Shown here in pieces: positions 23,006 through 35,100 of a stretch of 64,000 nt of DNA. This stretch comes from Diabrotica undecimpunctata (Eukaryota; Arthropoda; Insecta; Coleoptera; Chrysomelidae), in the NCBI RefSeq assembly GCF_040954645.1, contig NC_092807.1, forward strand, positions 3,100,001 through 3,164,000, written 5' to 3'. Both the position numbers and the translations under genes were made by a program. Each line of letters opens with the position of its first letter. The first letter of the stretch is position 1. A model generated the notes under the pieces. The model saw only the letters and a program-made list of their open reading frames with translations, had not been told where the DNA came from and made no database searches.

Positions 23006-23141
23006 TTAGTTAAAAATCAGATCCTTGTAGTTAGACAGGAGGTAGTAGTTGGAGATCCTGCAGTTGGTGAGAGTGCGTACTACTGTCATCCTGTCGGCTC
23101 TCTCGAAGTTGGCTTTGACCACTTCGTAGTATCTGCCGTCA
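23006..23141 (-). CDS. F-box/LRR gene, exon 8 (stop codon)
   Basis: Acceptor TTCATTTTTAG; the first base completes a Ser codon, then 44 codons and TAA at 23008-23006. An AATAAA polyadenylation signal at 23007-23002 overlaps the stop codon, so the 3' UTR would be only about 10-30 bases. Confidence 0.88.
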
Positions 23142-26100
23142 CTAAAAATGAACAAGAAGTTAGAGAAATGTTAAAGGAAAAGAAGAGGAAGACAAACAAC
23201 AAGTTTCCTTGATAACATGGATAAACGGAATTGGACTGTATTTATTAAACGAAATAAGCAAACAATCATGAATTTATTAATGCAGGTAAGTTGGGAGAAC
23301 TTAATATATTTATACAGTGTGTCCGTAAAGTATGGAATAAGTTCGATATTTCCTAAATGAAAAGCTTTTTTAAAAAAATCTAAAACACCGATTTTTATTA
23401 AGTTTAATGTTTAATGATACGCATTACAGTGATGATGTCATCGGCTCTTTTTTTAAATGTAACAGCCTGTATTTTAGGACATTTTTACGGATATAATTTG
23501 AAAGATATGCGCTTAGAAAATTAATTTTTATTGATTTCTAATATTAATAAATTATAATAAATAACTTAAAAGTAATCCAGTAATTAATAGACTTTATCTT
23601 GAATGTTCGAATTGTAGTCCTTGTTGTATTTGACAGTAATCCAAACGTACAAATTCTTGTAGAACCTTGTTTATGGATTCTTGAGAAATATTGTTTATTT
23701 CTTTACAAATTCTTGTTTTTAAGTCTTCAATATTTGCAAGTTTCGTTATATAAATAACATGCTTCAAATGATCCCACATAAAATAATCCAAAGGATTGAG
23801 GTCTGGCGACCTTGCGGGCCGACGATTCAATATGTCGACGTCTTCCAATCCGCCTGTTCGAACAAATTTTGTTTAAGTACCTTCGAACATCTACAGCATA
23901 ATGCGGAGGCACACCATCTTGTTGAAACCAACTTTCATGAGAACCTCCAGGATTAATTGTACTGGGGAATAAATTAACTAAAGTAGGTACGAGATACCTC
24001 CTTAAAAGCTGAATGTATGCTGGTCCGTTTAAATTACCTTCGAAAAAGTAGGGTCCGCTGATTCTATTTCTTACAATGCCAGCCCATACGTTTACCTTTT
24101 GCGGATATTGTGTGTGATGATGTTCCCGCATCCAATTGGGGGTTTCTTTTGCCCAGTATCTACAATTCTGACGGTCGACCTCGCCATTTAATATGACTGT
24201 AGAGTAATCATAAAAAATAATATTTTGAACAAAGAGAGGGTTTCGGTGGCAGTTATCTATCATTCTTTCGCAAAATTGTATTCTTTTATTTGGAAAATCC
24301 TCGTTTAATTCCTGTACAAGTGTGCATCTAAAGGGGTGCCATTTTTCAAGTGATATTACCTTGTGTACCATTGTTTTGCAAACATCGAAATCACGACTAA
24401 CCTTACGAATAGAAGTGTGCGCATCTTCTTGAAAAGTAAGTAGAACATCTAATGTTGTATCATAATTTACAGAGGGACGACCTGATTTGCGTGTATTTTC
24501 AACCGTACCAGTTTCTCGAAATTTCTTTTCAATCTTACTTACTGTTGACTGCGTTCTGGGTCTTTCTGATTATTTATCATTAAATAAATTACACACTTCC
24601 ATCTGAGTTCGCGATTTGTCTCCATACCCAATCATCATGAGTATTTCAATTTTTTGCTTTACACTCAAATTCATTTCTACTTCAAATTAATTCTAAGCAA
24701 TAATACAGACCATTCACGAATTAATGCAATTATTGTACTACGTTATTGTTATTGAACATTACTAAAAATAATTACATTTCACTAAAAACTAGTAGTAGGC
24801 TACTTTTTTGCAATTGATCATAAATAATTTATTTTATAAGCGCATATCTTTGAAATTATATCCATTAGACCCGAGTATTATACTTTTTTGGAATCAGCTC
24901 ATTTTTATCGATCTATAAATGTCCTAAATACAGGATGTTACATTTAAAAAGAGCCGATGACGTTATCACCTTAATATCACCATCACGTGTATCACCTTTT
25001 ATAATGAAATTTTATTGTAAAATATAAAACATTAAACTTAAAAATCGGCGTATTTAAGATTTTTGTAAAAAGGCTTTTCATTTAGGAAATATCGAATTTA
25101 TTCCATACTTTACGGACACACTGTATAGTATAGAAGATTAATAATACTAGACTTACCTTAAACATAGGCACTTCAGCTTCAAACATTTCACGCGTAACGT
25201 ATCAATAGCCTTTTGACTCTTGTCTGAAAATCTTAGATTGTCCGGATCCCATCTCAGCTCTAGTCTCTCCAAGTTTAAGCAGTTTCTGGCTATACTATCC
25301 ATGAGTTGATCCGCGAGGATGTTCACTCCCAGTCTTTCCTGTGTTCCCATCACCAAAATCCTAAAACATTTCAATTGGTTGATCGTGTTTACTATCATAA
25401 GAGAAATGCTAAAAATATACAAAGTAAAGTCATTTGGTTAATTAGTTATTCGAGTCGCTTTCATAGAAAACGCAGATCCTCGTATTTCAATCAACCCTTG
25501 CGGTCCTAACGCCCAATGTGCTGTCTTAATATCGATTTTGCCCAATATTGAAAGTCCAAACACTAAAAGAGGATGCATGGAAGCCAAAAAATCCATACGA
25601 ACCGAACCCGAACCCTTGTGGTTATAGCTCTTATTGTGACACTTTACGCGAACCTATTTGCTTCTATCCAGTTGGTACTAATGAAAATCATTTTAGAAAT
25701 TGCATTGAGCCTAAAATTAACCTTTAAAAATCCAGGAAAAAACTACACAAACAACGTATCTTATGTATAACAGGGTAACTTACTTCTTCAAGATCCATCT
25801 TCTATCGAAGGTTGGAAATCATCATGACTATACGGACCCTGTTGACTGCCGCTCTAAATAGTTCTTTCTTCTTTTGCCTTGCATAATAAGCTGCAATAAT
25901 GAGTATTTTTACCCTCTCATCAGATGTCCTAAGTACTCAAGTTTTCTTCTTTTGATAGTAATATTATTTCAACTTCAGTTCCTATTCTTCTAGCTTCGTA
26001 TATACACGATACGCGAATCGTATATCGTATATTTTTTATCGTCCTTACTCGACGCAATGAGTACAAGAATGATGGTAATTTATATGGGTAAATTGTTGAT

Positions 26101-29100
26101 GCATAGTGGAATATAAATATTCCCAGCATCACTCTGAATGACTTGATTAAGCTTGGGTATACAGTTTACTTTAATTGCTATCGACACATTTAACTTCATC
26201 TTTCGTCACTAGAGGTCTGTAGTAGCATACTCTGGTAATTATTTTTCCTATAATTGCCAGAGTAGTCGGTGCGTTTTGATTTAGTTTGAGTCTTCTTACA
26301 AACTCTCTCTGATGACGGGTAGACCCAGAAACACGTGTTAGGGAGTGGTAAGAGACTCAAATTAAATCGAAACATGTGGAAGCAATATGTAGACATAGGC
26401 CTGAGGAATTGGAAACACTCCTATCAAGGAATGGATATACCTATCAATAAACCTCATCCCTTTACTTTTAGTTTTGCAGACGGCCAGACAGTGATGGCCT
26501 AGAATTCTTTTGATATAGAGTTTATGGAGACCATACCAACACAAAAGACCCAGAGGCAGACCTCCTATGAGATGTACAGATGATCTGAAAAGGACTGCCG
26601 GGAAAAATTGGCTACCAGTAGCGTACAATAAAAAACAATGGAAAGGAAGACTTGAAGAGGCTTATGTTCAGATGTGGACGTGAATGGCTAGACGAAGAAG
26701 AAGAAGAGTTAATGCTGACAACACTGCATAGAGAATATAGCAAATGGGGACTAGAAGTTAGTCAGTAAAACAAGTGGAAAAGTTTAAGTACCTTGATGTT
26801 GTAGTTGATGAGGAAGGTAGATGTATCAAAAATATGAAGTTCCGGTTTCAAGGTGCGCGAAATGTCATAGGTGCACTCAACTCTATTTGGACAATAACAG
26901 AACGACTTAAAGCAGTCGAAATAGACTACTTGCGATGATCTACCAGAATTTCTAGAATAGCAACGAAAAAACCAGATACAATCGTTGAGCGTATCAAGAA
27001 AAAAATTCTTAGATAGTTTGATCATTTACTTAGGATGGATGAATCAAGGTAGCCGAAACGAGTATTCCTCTGGCAATCCTCTGAACGAAACAAGATCGGA
27101 CAATTTGGAGACGGAGACTGGGAACGCGAATGAAGCGACTAGCAATATGATTGTTACATCACCAACCACGGAAAAAGGTTGATGCGGACAAGTTTTTCTG
27201 GCAATCCTTATAATGATTGTAGACTACAATCCGCTGCACCATACATACAAAGTCCGTGTGGACCAAGTGCTCAATGTAATAACACCAGAAAACAATTAAT
27301 TATGTAAATGCCCTAAAGATTTGGAGGCGATCCAATAGGACCAAGCGCTTGTCGTGGATACGAATGTATAGTCGATGATAACTATCCTACTAATAAGGCT
27401 TGTATATGTTATAAACGTAAAGGTCCAGGTGCTTGTGGAATACATGTTAGTTTTTAAGCGGAACGACATCATCCAGTATATACCTGTGTTTACGGTTTAA
27501 CTGGTAATCCAGTAATCACTGGTTTCGTCCCTCCTAAAGATACATTGAGCACATTTTTGCGTTTCGTAGCCAATAATGGAATGGATAAAAGTTAACAAAA
27601 AAGATGTTTTGGTGATGAAATATCAAAAATTCACTACTTACTTAGCGTTGGTGAGAATTGGTAATACTGATTGCCATAAAGAATCTGTGATATGGGTCAT
27701 TCCAGAGAGACCTAATCCCAGCAATTGTTGTCCATGTTTACACAAAAATTTGTAAATAGCTTCTTCTGTTAGATTATCAGAGCTGTCCAAATCCAATGCT
27801 ATCTAGAAAAAAGCAATAAAATGTCGATTATTTTTTTCGCTTGTATTCTTTTAAAAATTATTAATGCGTGAAGATAAATGGAAAGATACATATTGCATAT
27901 AGTATAATATCGTCGGTAGGTAGACTTTACGGGAAAATTATTAAAGAAAAACTAGAAACTGAAATAATAGGAAAAATTGGAGAAGACCAAGCAGGGTTCA
28001 CAGTAGGAAAATCATGCCTAGATCATACGTACACATTAGAACAACTGATAGAGAAGAAAATGGTAAAAGGTAGACCGGCCCATCTGGCCTTTGTTGATCT
28101 AAAGAAAGCATATGACTCAATACCTAGAGTCAAATTATGGGAAGCAATGAATGATCTCGGAATCCGACAAACACTAATAAAAGCAGTTAAAGCACTATAC
28201 AAAGAAAACAAAGTAGCTATTAAATGTGGAAATAAAACCTACAATCCATTTAAGACGACAAAAGGACTTCTACAAGGCTGTGCTACGTCCCCTACTCTGT
28301 TTAAAATATTCTTGGAAAAGACACTCAAACCATGGAGGAGAAAGTGCGAAGGAATGGGCATACCAGTAAGAGACGAATACCTATACACCTTAAGTTTTGC
28401 CGACGATCAAGTAGTCATCGCACAAGATGAAGAAGATCTCAGCTTTATGCTCAGAAAACTAGAAGGAGAATATAAAAACAACGGAATGGAAATAAACTTA
28501 GAGAAAACCGAATACCTAACAACAGAAAACAAGGATATGAGAAACCTAGAGATAGACGAGGGAAGACAAATAAATGGAACAGATAAATTCAAGTATTTAG
28601 GAACCATAATATCGAACCAGAAGAAGATATAAACAACAGACTGAGACAAACAAGAAACTGTATAAGACAACTAAACTCAGTGTTGTGGGATAAGAACATT
28701 ACGATAAAGACAAAAAAGAGAATATATAATACCCTGACAAGAAGTATCCTGACATATGGGTCCGAAAACTGGACAATAAACAAGAGAAATAGAGGTAGAA
28801 TAAGAGCAGTAGAAAGGGAGTTCCTGAGGAGAAGCTGTAGACTTACAAAAAGAGACAGAATTGAAAACGCAGAGATTAAGCGGAGAATGGGAGTGCAATC
28901 GGACATAATCGACTATATAGAGGAGAAGAGACTATCCTGGTACGGCCACGTCAGAAGAGCGGGCAGAGGACGCTGGATAAACAAAATCACAGAATGGAGC
29001 CCGATTGGAAGAAGAAAGACAGGAAGACCCCGAAGGTCATTCAGAGATGAAATCGACGAGGCTATGGAGAAAAGAACCCTGCGAGATGGAGACTGGAATG

Positions 29101-32100
29101 ACAGGGAAAATTGGAGAAAACGGTTGAGTGAAGGAAGACAGTGAAAACTGCGGAAATCCTTAGTAGTAGTACATATTGCATACAAAACGGGACAAAAAAG
29201 AAGTGAGTTAGGTGTCAGACTCTAGATTAAAACTCTTAAACTTTTTGTTCGTTGGCTTTATTTTATACTTAATATTAATACATACTACTTACTTAATATT
29301 AAGACATTGCACATTTCTACCATGTGCTTCGGCACCGTAACCTGTTCTACTTAACCTGTATTTATAATCATCTGTCATTCTGATTCTGACAACCTAAAGC
29401 GTGTTTGCAATAACTGGATGCGTGCCACTCATGGCTGGCTAGAAGAACGGGCATTCTGGAAGTATGGATAGTAGAAGGAAAGGTAGGAGGCCTAAGACCA
29501 AAATGAAGATCTCTAACGTGAAAGGCAGGTCAAATGAAGACTCTGGTGGGAAAATCCTTACATGAAGCCGTCCATATGGCACAGGATCGGATGAGCAGCC
29601 GAAGCTAATAATATTTAGAGTGTCACCACACCCTGACAAGGGCTCAGGGAATGAGGAGGAAGAGGGCAAAAGTTAATAAATAGATACAAATCACTAAAGC
29701 TCAATGATATTAAAAGAATTGCATGTGAAACCAAAAAACCCAATAAGTTTGATTTGGTGAAAGAAACTTACCAGGTTTCTTGAAGTTCCAGATTCCATCC
29801 AAGACTTCAATACTAAATCGTTAAAACCATTTAATTGTCCAGCGCTTAAGAATCTTAGTCCTGGTATCCTTGTCAACATATCTTGCAAGGCTTCCGTTGA
29901 TAAATCTGTAGCAGTAATGTCAAGTTCTTGCACAGAACATTTTTCCCATTCCACTTGCATAAGATAGTCACTTTGCAGGTCTAAAACACGGATCAATTGG
30001 TCATACCACAGGATTATTTGTACAAAATACTAAACAATATTGTTCTGAAGCTATTTAATTGTGGCGTTGTTGTATTTTGAGAACGATTTCCGAAGTGGAA
30101 ATTGAAACGTCAAAGAAACTTAATTTTAAAGCAAAATTGTGGCTTATTCCAAGAAAAACAGTAATTTAAATACTAAACAATACGTGAATTTTTTAATACT
30201 TACTGGTTCCATTCATTAACAAACATTTCAATCTTCTACTGCGTTGGAATAATGTTTTCAAAGTTGATCCTGTTACTTTATTGCAGTAATTTACAGCCAG
30301 ACATTCCAGCTAAAAAAATCAGATAAAAAAAAAGTCTTCAATAAAGTTTATCTTATAAAAGAATCTTCAGGAGAGTATTTTTTTAACTAAAATAACTGAA
30401 ATATATATTATACCAACCTGAATACAGTTTGAACTGAATGCATCGATATGACTGTCATCTACAAAGTTTATGCCATACAAATTGATGACTCTGAGATTTG
30501 GAGTTGCTGATTTTAATTTATGTACATTAATGACTTCGTAAATTTCTTCTTCTTCTTCCTCTACTTTTTCATAAGTTCCTATCAAGTGTAGAATCTCCAA
30601 ACCGTTGATGAAGTTGTAGATTTTTCTCATGAAGCCTTCCATAAATATTACCTGTAAGAATAAGCACAAGATTATGTGAGTATATTGTTTATCTTACTAT
30701 ATTGATTTATATATATAAAGAGGTGAGCAGGATACCATACTGGTGGAGAGCGAACATCGAAGAGCTCAGAGATAAATGCATAGCCATGACGAGAAGGATA
30801 ACGAGGGCAAAGGACAGAGCAGGGATAATTTTTGTTGTCGTCAAGCAAATCCAGTAAGTCTAAATAGAATATCGCGCACGAAAGAAAGAACTCTATAGAA
30901 AAATTCGTACATAAAAAATACGGCATTGGATAGAACTGTGTAACAAGCTGGATAAGTACATCTTTGGTCAAGGATATAGGATACGAAATGCCACTAGATA
31001 AAAAGTTTACGGTAACACGAGAGCTTTTTCCGCCCGGCAGCTGACATGGAGTGTAAAGGAACGAGGGAACTGAGCGGGCCGTACTCTTCATCATAGATGA
31101 ATTAGTCGAGGCATTAGATGCACTTAAGACAAGTAGATGCAGAGCTCGTGGCTGAAAGACCTGAGGAGACTGTTTGACCGCTTATCCACAGAAATCTTTC
31201 AAGCAGCAGTTTCCAAAACTATAATTGCCAAATGAGACGGCGCAATAAGAAGAAGAAGACACGTAGGTCCATCGGACTAGACCAGATACCGCCCGAAGCG
31301 GTAAAGGGTCTAGGACACGTGGAACCTAGATGGCTTTTGAGCATATGAATGCATTGCTTGAAGCACAGAGATTTCCTGAGGCTTGGAGGACATCAAGGGT
31401 GGTACTGCTTTCCAAAACTGGGGAGAAATATCACTCCATACGCCTCCTCATATGCATCGAAAAGCTGTACGAGAGGATGCTGCGAAGGCGGATCCACCAC
31501 ACGATTGAGAGATCAGGAGGCCTATCCCGAAAACATTTCGGATTCTGCAATGGGAAAAGCATAATTGACGCAATTTTGAGTGTAATCGAGGCATTGTACA
31601 ACATTGCGGACGAACAGAGCTGGGCGGTTCTGCTGCTCTTCGATGCTAGAAATGCATTCAACACTTTGCAGTGGAAAGAGGTGATGCGAGCATTGGAGGA
31701 GAGGGAGTGTTCTAAATATCTGATGAATGTGATGACGGAATATCTTTCCGAGAGAAATATTATGGTTGCGAAGACGCACGCTCGTTGACTTAACGGATGT
31801 AATCCCACAGGGATCGGTCTTGGGTCCGATGATATGAAACTTAGCATATAACGAGGTCATGAACTGCGAATATGGAGAAGGTATAATCCCCTTCGCTTTT
31901 GCGGATGATCTTGCTGTGCTGATAGTAGCGCATCATCCTAAAGGGTAAACGAAAAAGACAAGGGATGGACCCCCAATGTGCACGGGCACGGCTGATATCA
32001 AAGAAATGCGTCAAATATCTGGTAGTAGCATTACACCAATATGGCGCATGAGGGGAGCACTGCGATAGGGGGAGTGATGCATAACATTGGAGGACCCAAA

Positions 32101-35100
32101 GTAGAAAGGAGGAGGGCCTTACACGGCACCAGTCAGGAATGAGGCGGTAGAGATACCGACCTACAACGGGCTCATGATACGAGTAGACAAAACGAGTCTG
32201 TTGCGAGTAGCATGAGCCTACAGGACTGTATCTGGGACTGCCTTGTGGACTATGTGTTCCTCTGCATGTGTTAGCAGTAGAAAGGAGACATCTCTATGAG
32301 AGAAGATAGTATTTGACAATAGCCATAAAAAAGAAAAAAGGAAAAGATCAATGGAAAGATGGCAAAAAGAGTGGAACACAGAAGATGTTGCCCAGTGGAC
32401 CAAGATGCAGATCCCGAACCTAAGAGACTGGGTGGACTGTGGTCACAGGCGACTGGATTACTCCTGACGCAAGTGCTCACAGGACATGGCTGTCCCGTGA
32501 CGTATCTTAGGGAATATCTTCATAGGTTCAGAAAGACAGATACAAACAAATGCCTATACTGCGAATACTCCGACACTGTTACTCACATAATGCTAGAGTG
32601 TAATATATGGACAGTGGAGAGAAACAGTAATTAAAAAGAAAGAAGAAGAGAAAGATGTACTCCTCTACCCTGAATCCAACATACGCCAGCCATTCCTAGG
32701 GATGGGTTAACCTGGTACGGTTTATAGAAATTTCTACCCTCAGAAAACAAAAAAAAGTTATCTTATGCTGAAAAGTTCTGGGAGAATACCAAACCGGTAT
32801 TCTCCCAGATTAAGGCAAACAGATTCGCAATAAATCAACTATTCATACTAAGGCAGCTAGCTTCTAGAGAAAAGATAGTGTAAAGAAAAAACAAGTATAG
32901 AATGCGATAGCAGCAATCAGCACCTTTGAAACAAATAAATGGACTGAAGGTGACGCTTTATCTACTTTTCAACTCCAAAGAAGAAAATACGTGGGAGTCC
33001 GTGAAGATCAACTGAAATAAAAACCAAACTATTAACGGTTCAAGGTCTCAAGCTTCGGTTAGCAAACGCAAAAGACATCATGAGAAACTCTATATTGTCC
33101 GTAAAAGACATTTTCAATAAGATCGATGGAGCAACAGAAGAAATTGGACATCTTTACCACGATATGACCACAAATCAATATAGAATTAGAACAAATTTAG
33201 AAATAAAAAAACTTTATAATCATAATTATATTGTCCAAAAAATTAAATTTCAACATCTAAGATGAAAATGGCACAACGATAGATTTCACACCTAAAAACT
33301 TGTTTTGGACGAGATGTTCACAGGAAATGACCACTTGACTGTCCAAGAATGCGATGGAGAAACAACATCTAATCAGATCTCAAAAAAAAAAAATAACAAT
33401 CCATGTGACTACAGATTTATAAAAGACTGAGCCAAGTTGAAAAAAGTTGCACAGTCAGCTAAGGGTTTGTAGCGCTGTATGATGATGACGAATAATGGTG
33501 ATGATGATGACTTCAATTTATATAGCAAATATGGTCAAAAACCATAATCATTTATACTTACTTCTGATAAACATATACACAAATACTTCAACTTAGTAGG
33601 AAACGCTTGCAATTCGCTGAAATCGTGCAGCTGCATAGCAGTAGAGAAATCCAGCAGCATATGAGTCAAATTTGGACACTTATTCGCCAACTCGTGCAGC
33701 ACCGTATGCGTGATAAGTTCTATTGGAAGCTCAATGTACCTCAGAGATGGTCCAAATCTGATGCTCACAAGTGCCAAGAGAGCTTCCAGGGAACCTACGT
33801 GAAGGCCGGAGATTTCTGGACGTAGAGAAACGTTTTTCCACAGTTTGGTGTCGTAAGCGATGAGGCGCCATCGTCTGCAGACTCTTGCCATGTGGCATAT
33901 TTCCTTGTGGGCTAAGTAGCTGAAGATGTGGAGGAGGACTTTATCGGGAAGTTTTTCTATTGTCTAAAATGTGAAAAAAAATTATTTTATTTTTTTTATT
34001 TAGAAGGTCATTAGCGGGGTAAAGAAAATACAATAGGTGTACAAAGTATGAATTTAGGTACATTATATATTATTTGCTCAGTTACATTTACTTCCAGTGA
34101 AGGTAAATGCGCAGCTGTGTAAGCCCAAAGTTGGGGCCAGCAAAACATCATCTACAGTTGGACCATTTGGACTAGGACACCGGAACGATCGGGGAGATAC
34201 ATTTGAGATTTTAGCGGAAGCAAATCAATTAGTAATAAAGAACACCTGGTTTAAGCTACACCCAAGGAAATTGTACACCTGAAAATCTCCACAGAAGAAA
34301 TTAGATTGATTACATGCTAGTAAATAAGAGGTATAGGAACCGCTGTACATCTGTCAAAACATACCCTTGTCATACATAAATTCTGATCATGTACCAGTTG
34401 TAGGTAATTTTAAAGTCAGAATGAAGATGGTTACAAAAAAAGTCGATGAAGAAGTATGATGATAGAAAACTGAAAGATCCCAATGTTCGACTGAAGGTGA
34501 GCGAAAACCTCAATACAAAGGTGCAGAAATGCAGGAACTATAGAGGAAAGTCTGACCATTATACAAGAAACAGTGAGAGAAATAAAAGAACAATACCTGA
34601 AGAAAGATACAGAGAAACGAAAATCGTGGATCACCGATGAAATACTTGAACTTATGGATCAGAGAAAAAAAAAACAAAGAAAATCTCCAAGAATATAAGA
34701 AAATACATACCATCGTCAGAAGAAAGATAATAGAAGCCAAAGAGAAACAAAAAACAGAACAATGTCAAGAAATACAGGAGTATCAGAGTTGATATGATAA
34801 CTTCAATATCCATCGAAAGGTGCAGGAAATAGCTGGAAAGTTCCGAAAACGCAACAGCGGAAAAACAACAGATGATGAAGGCAATCTTGCCATAACCGTA
34901 GAAGATAAAAAGAAGGTATGGGAAGAATACTTGGAGAAACTTTTCTACGATCTTAGAACAATACAAGAACCCACCATTGAAGAAAAATCAGGTCTCGAAA
35001 TCCTACGCTTTTCGCATGAAAGGGTAAGTCTTTCGATATGATTTTTCCATGGTAGACGTTCGTCGAATATCATACCCAGAAGATTTATATGTGAAGTCAG

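Noticed and set aside
22997..23212. Plus-strand 71-residue frame
   Set aside because: It is antisense to the last exon of the F-box gene, which has matching splice phase, stop and polyadenylation signal.
30720..32720. R1 element implying nearby 28S rDNA
   Set aside because: No rRNA sequence is recognisable on either side; it is inside a protein-gene intron.
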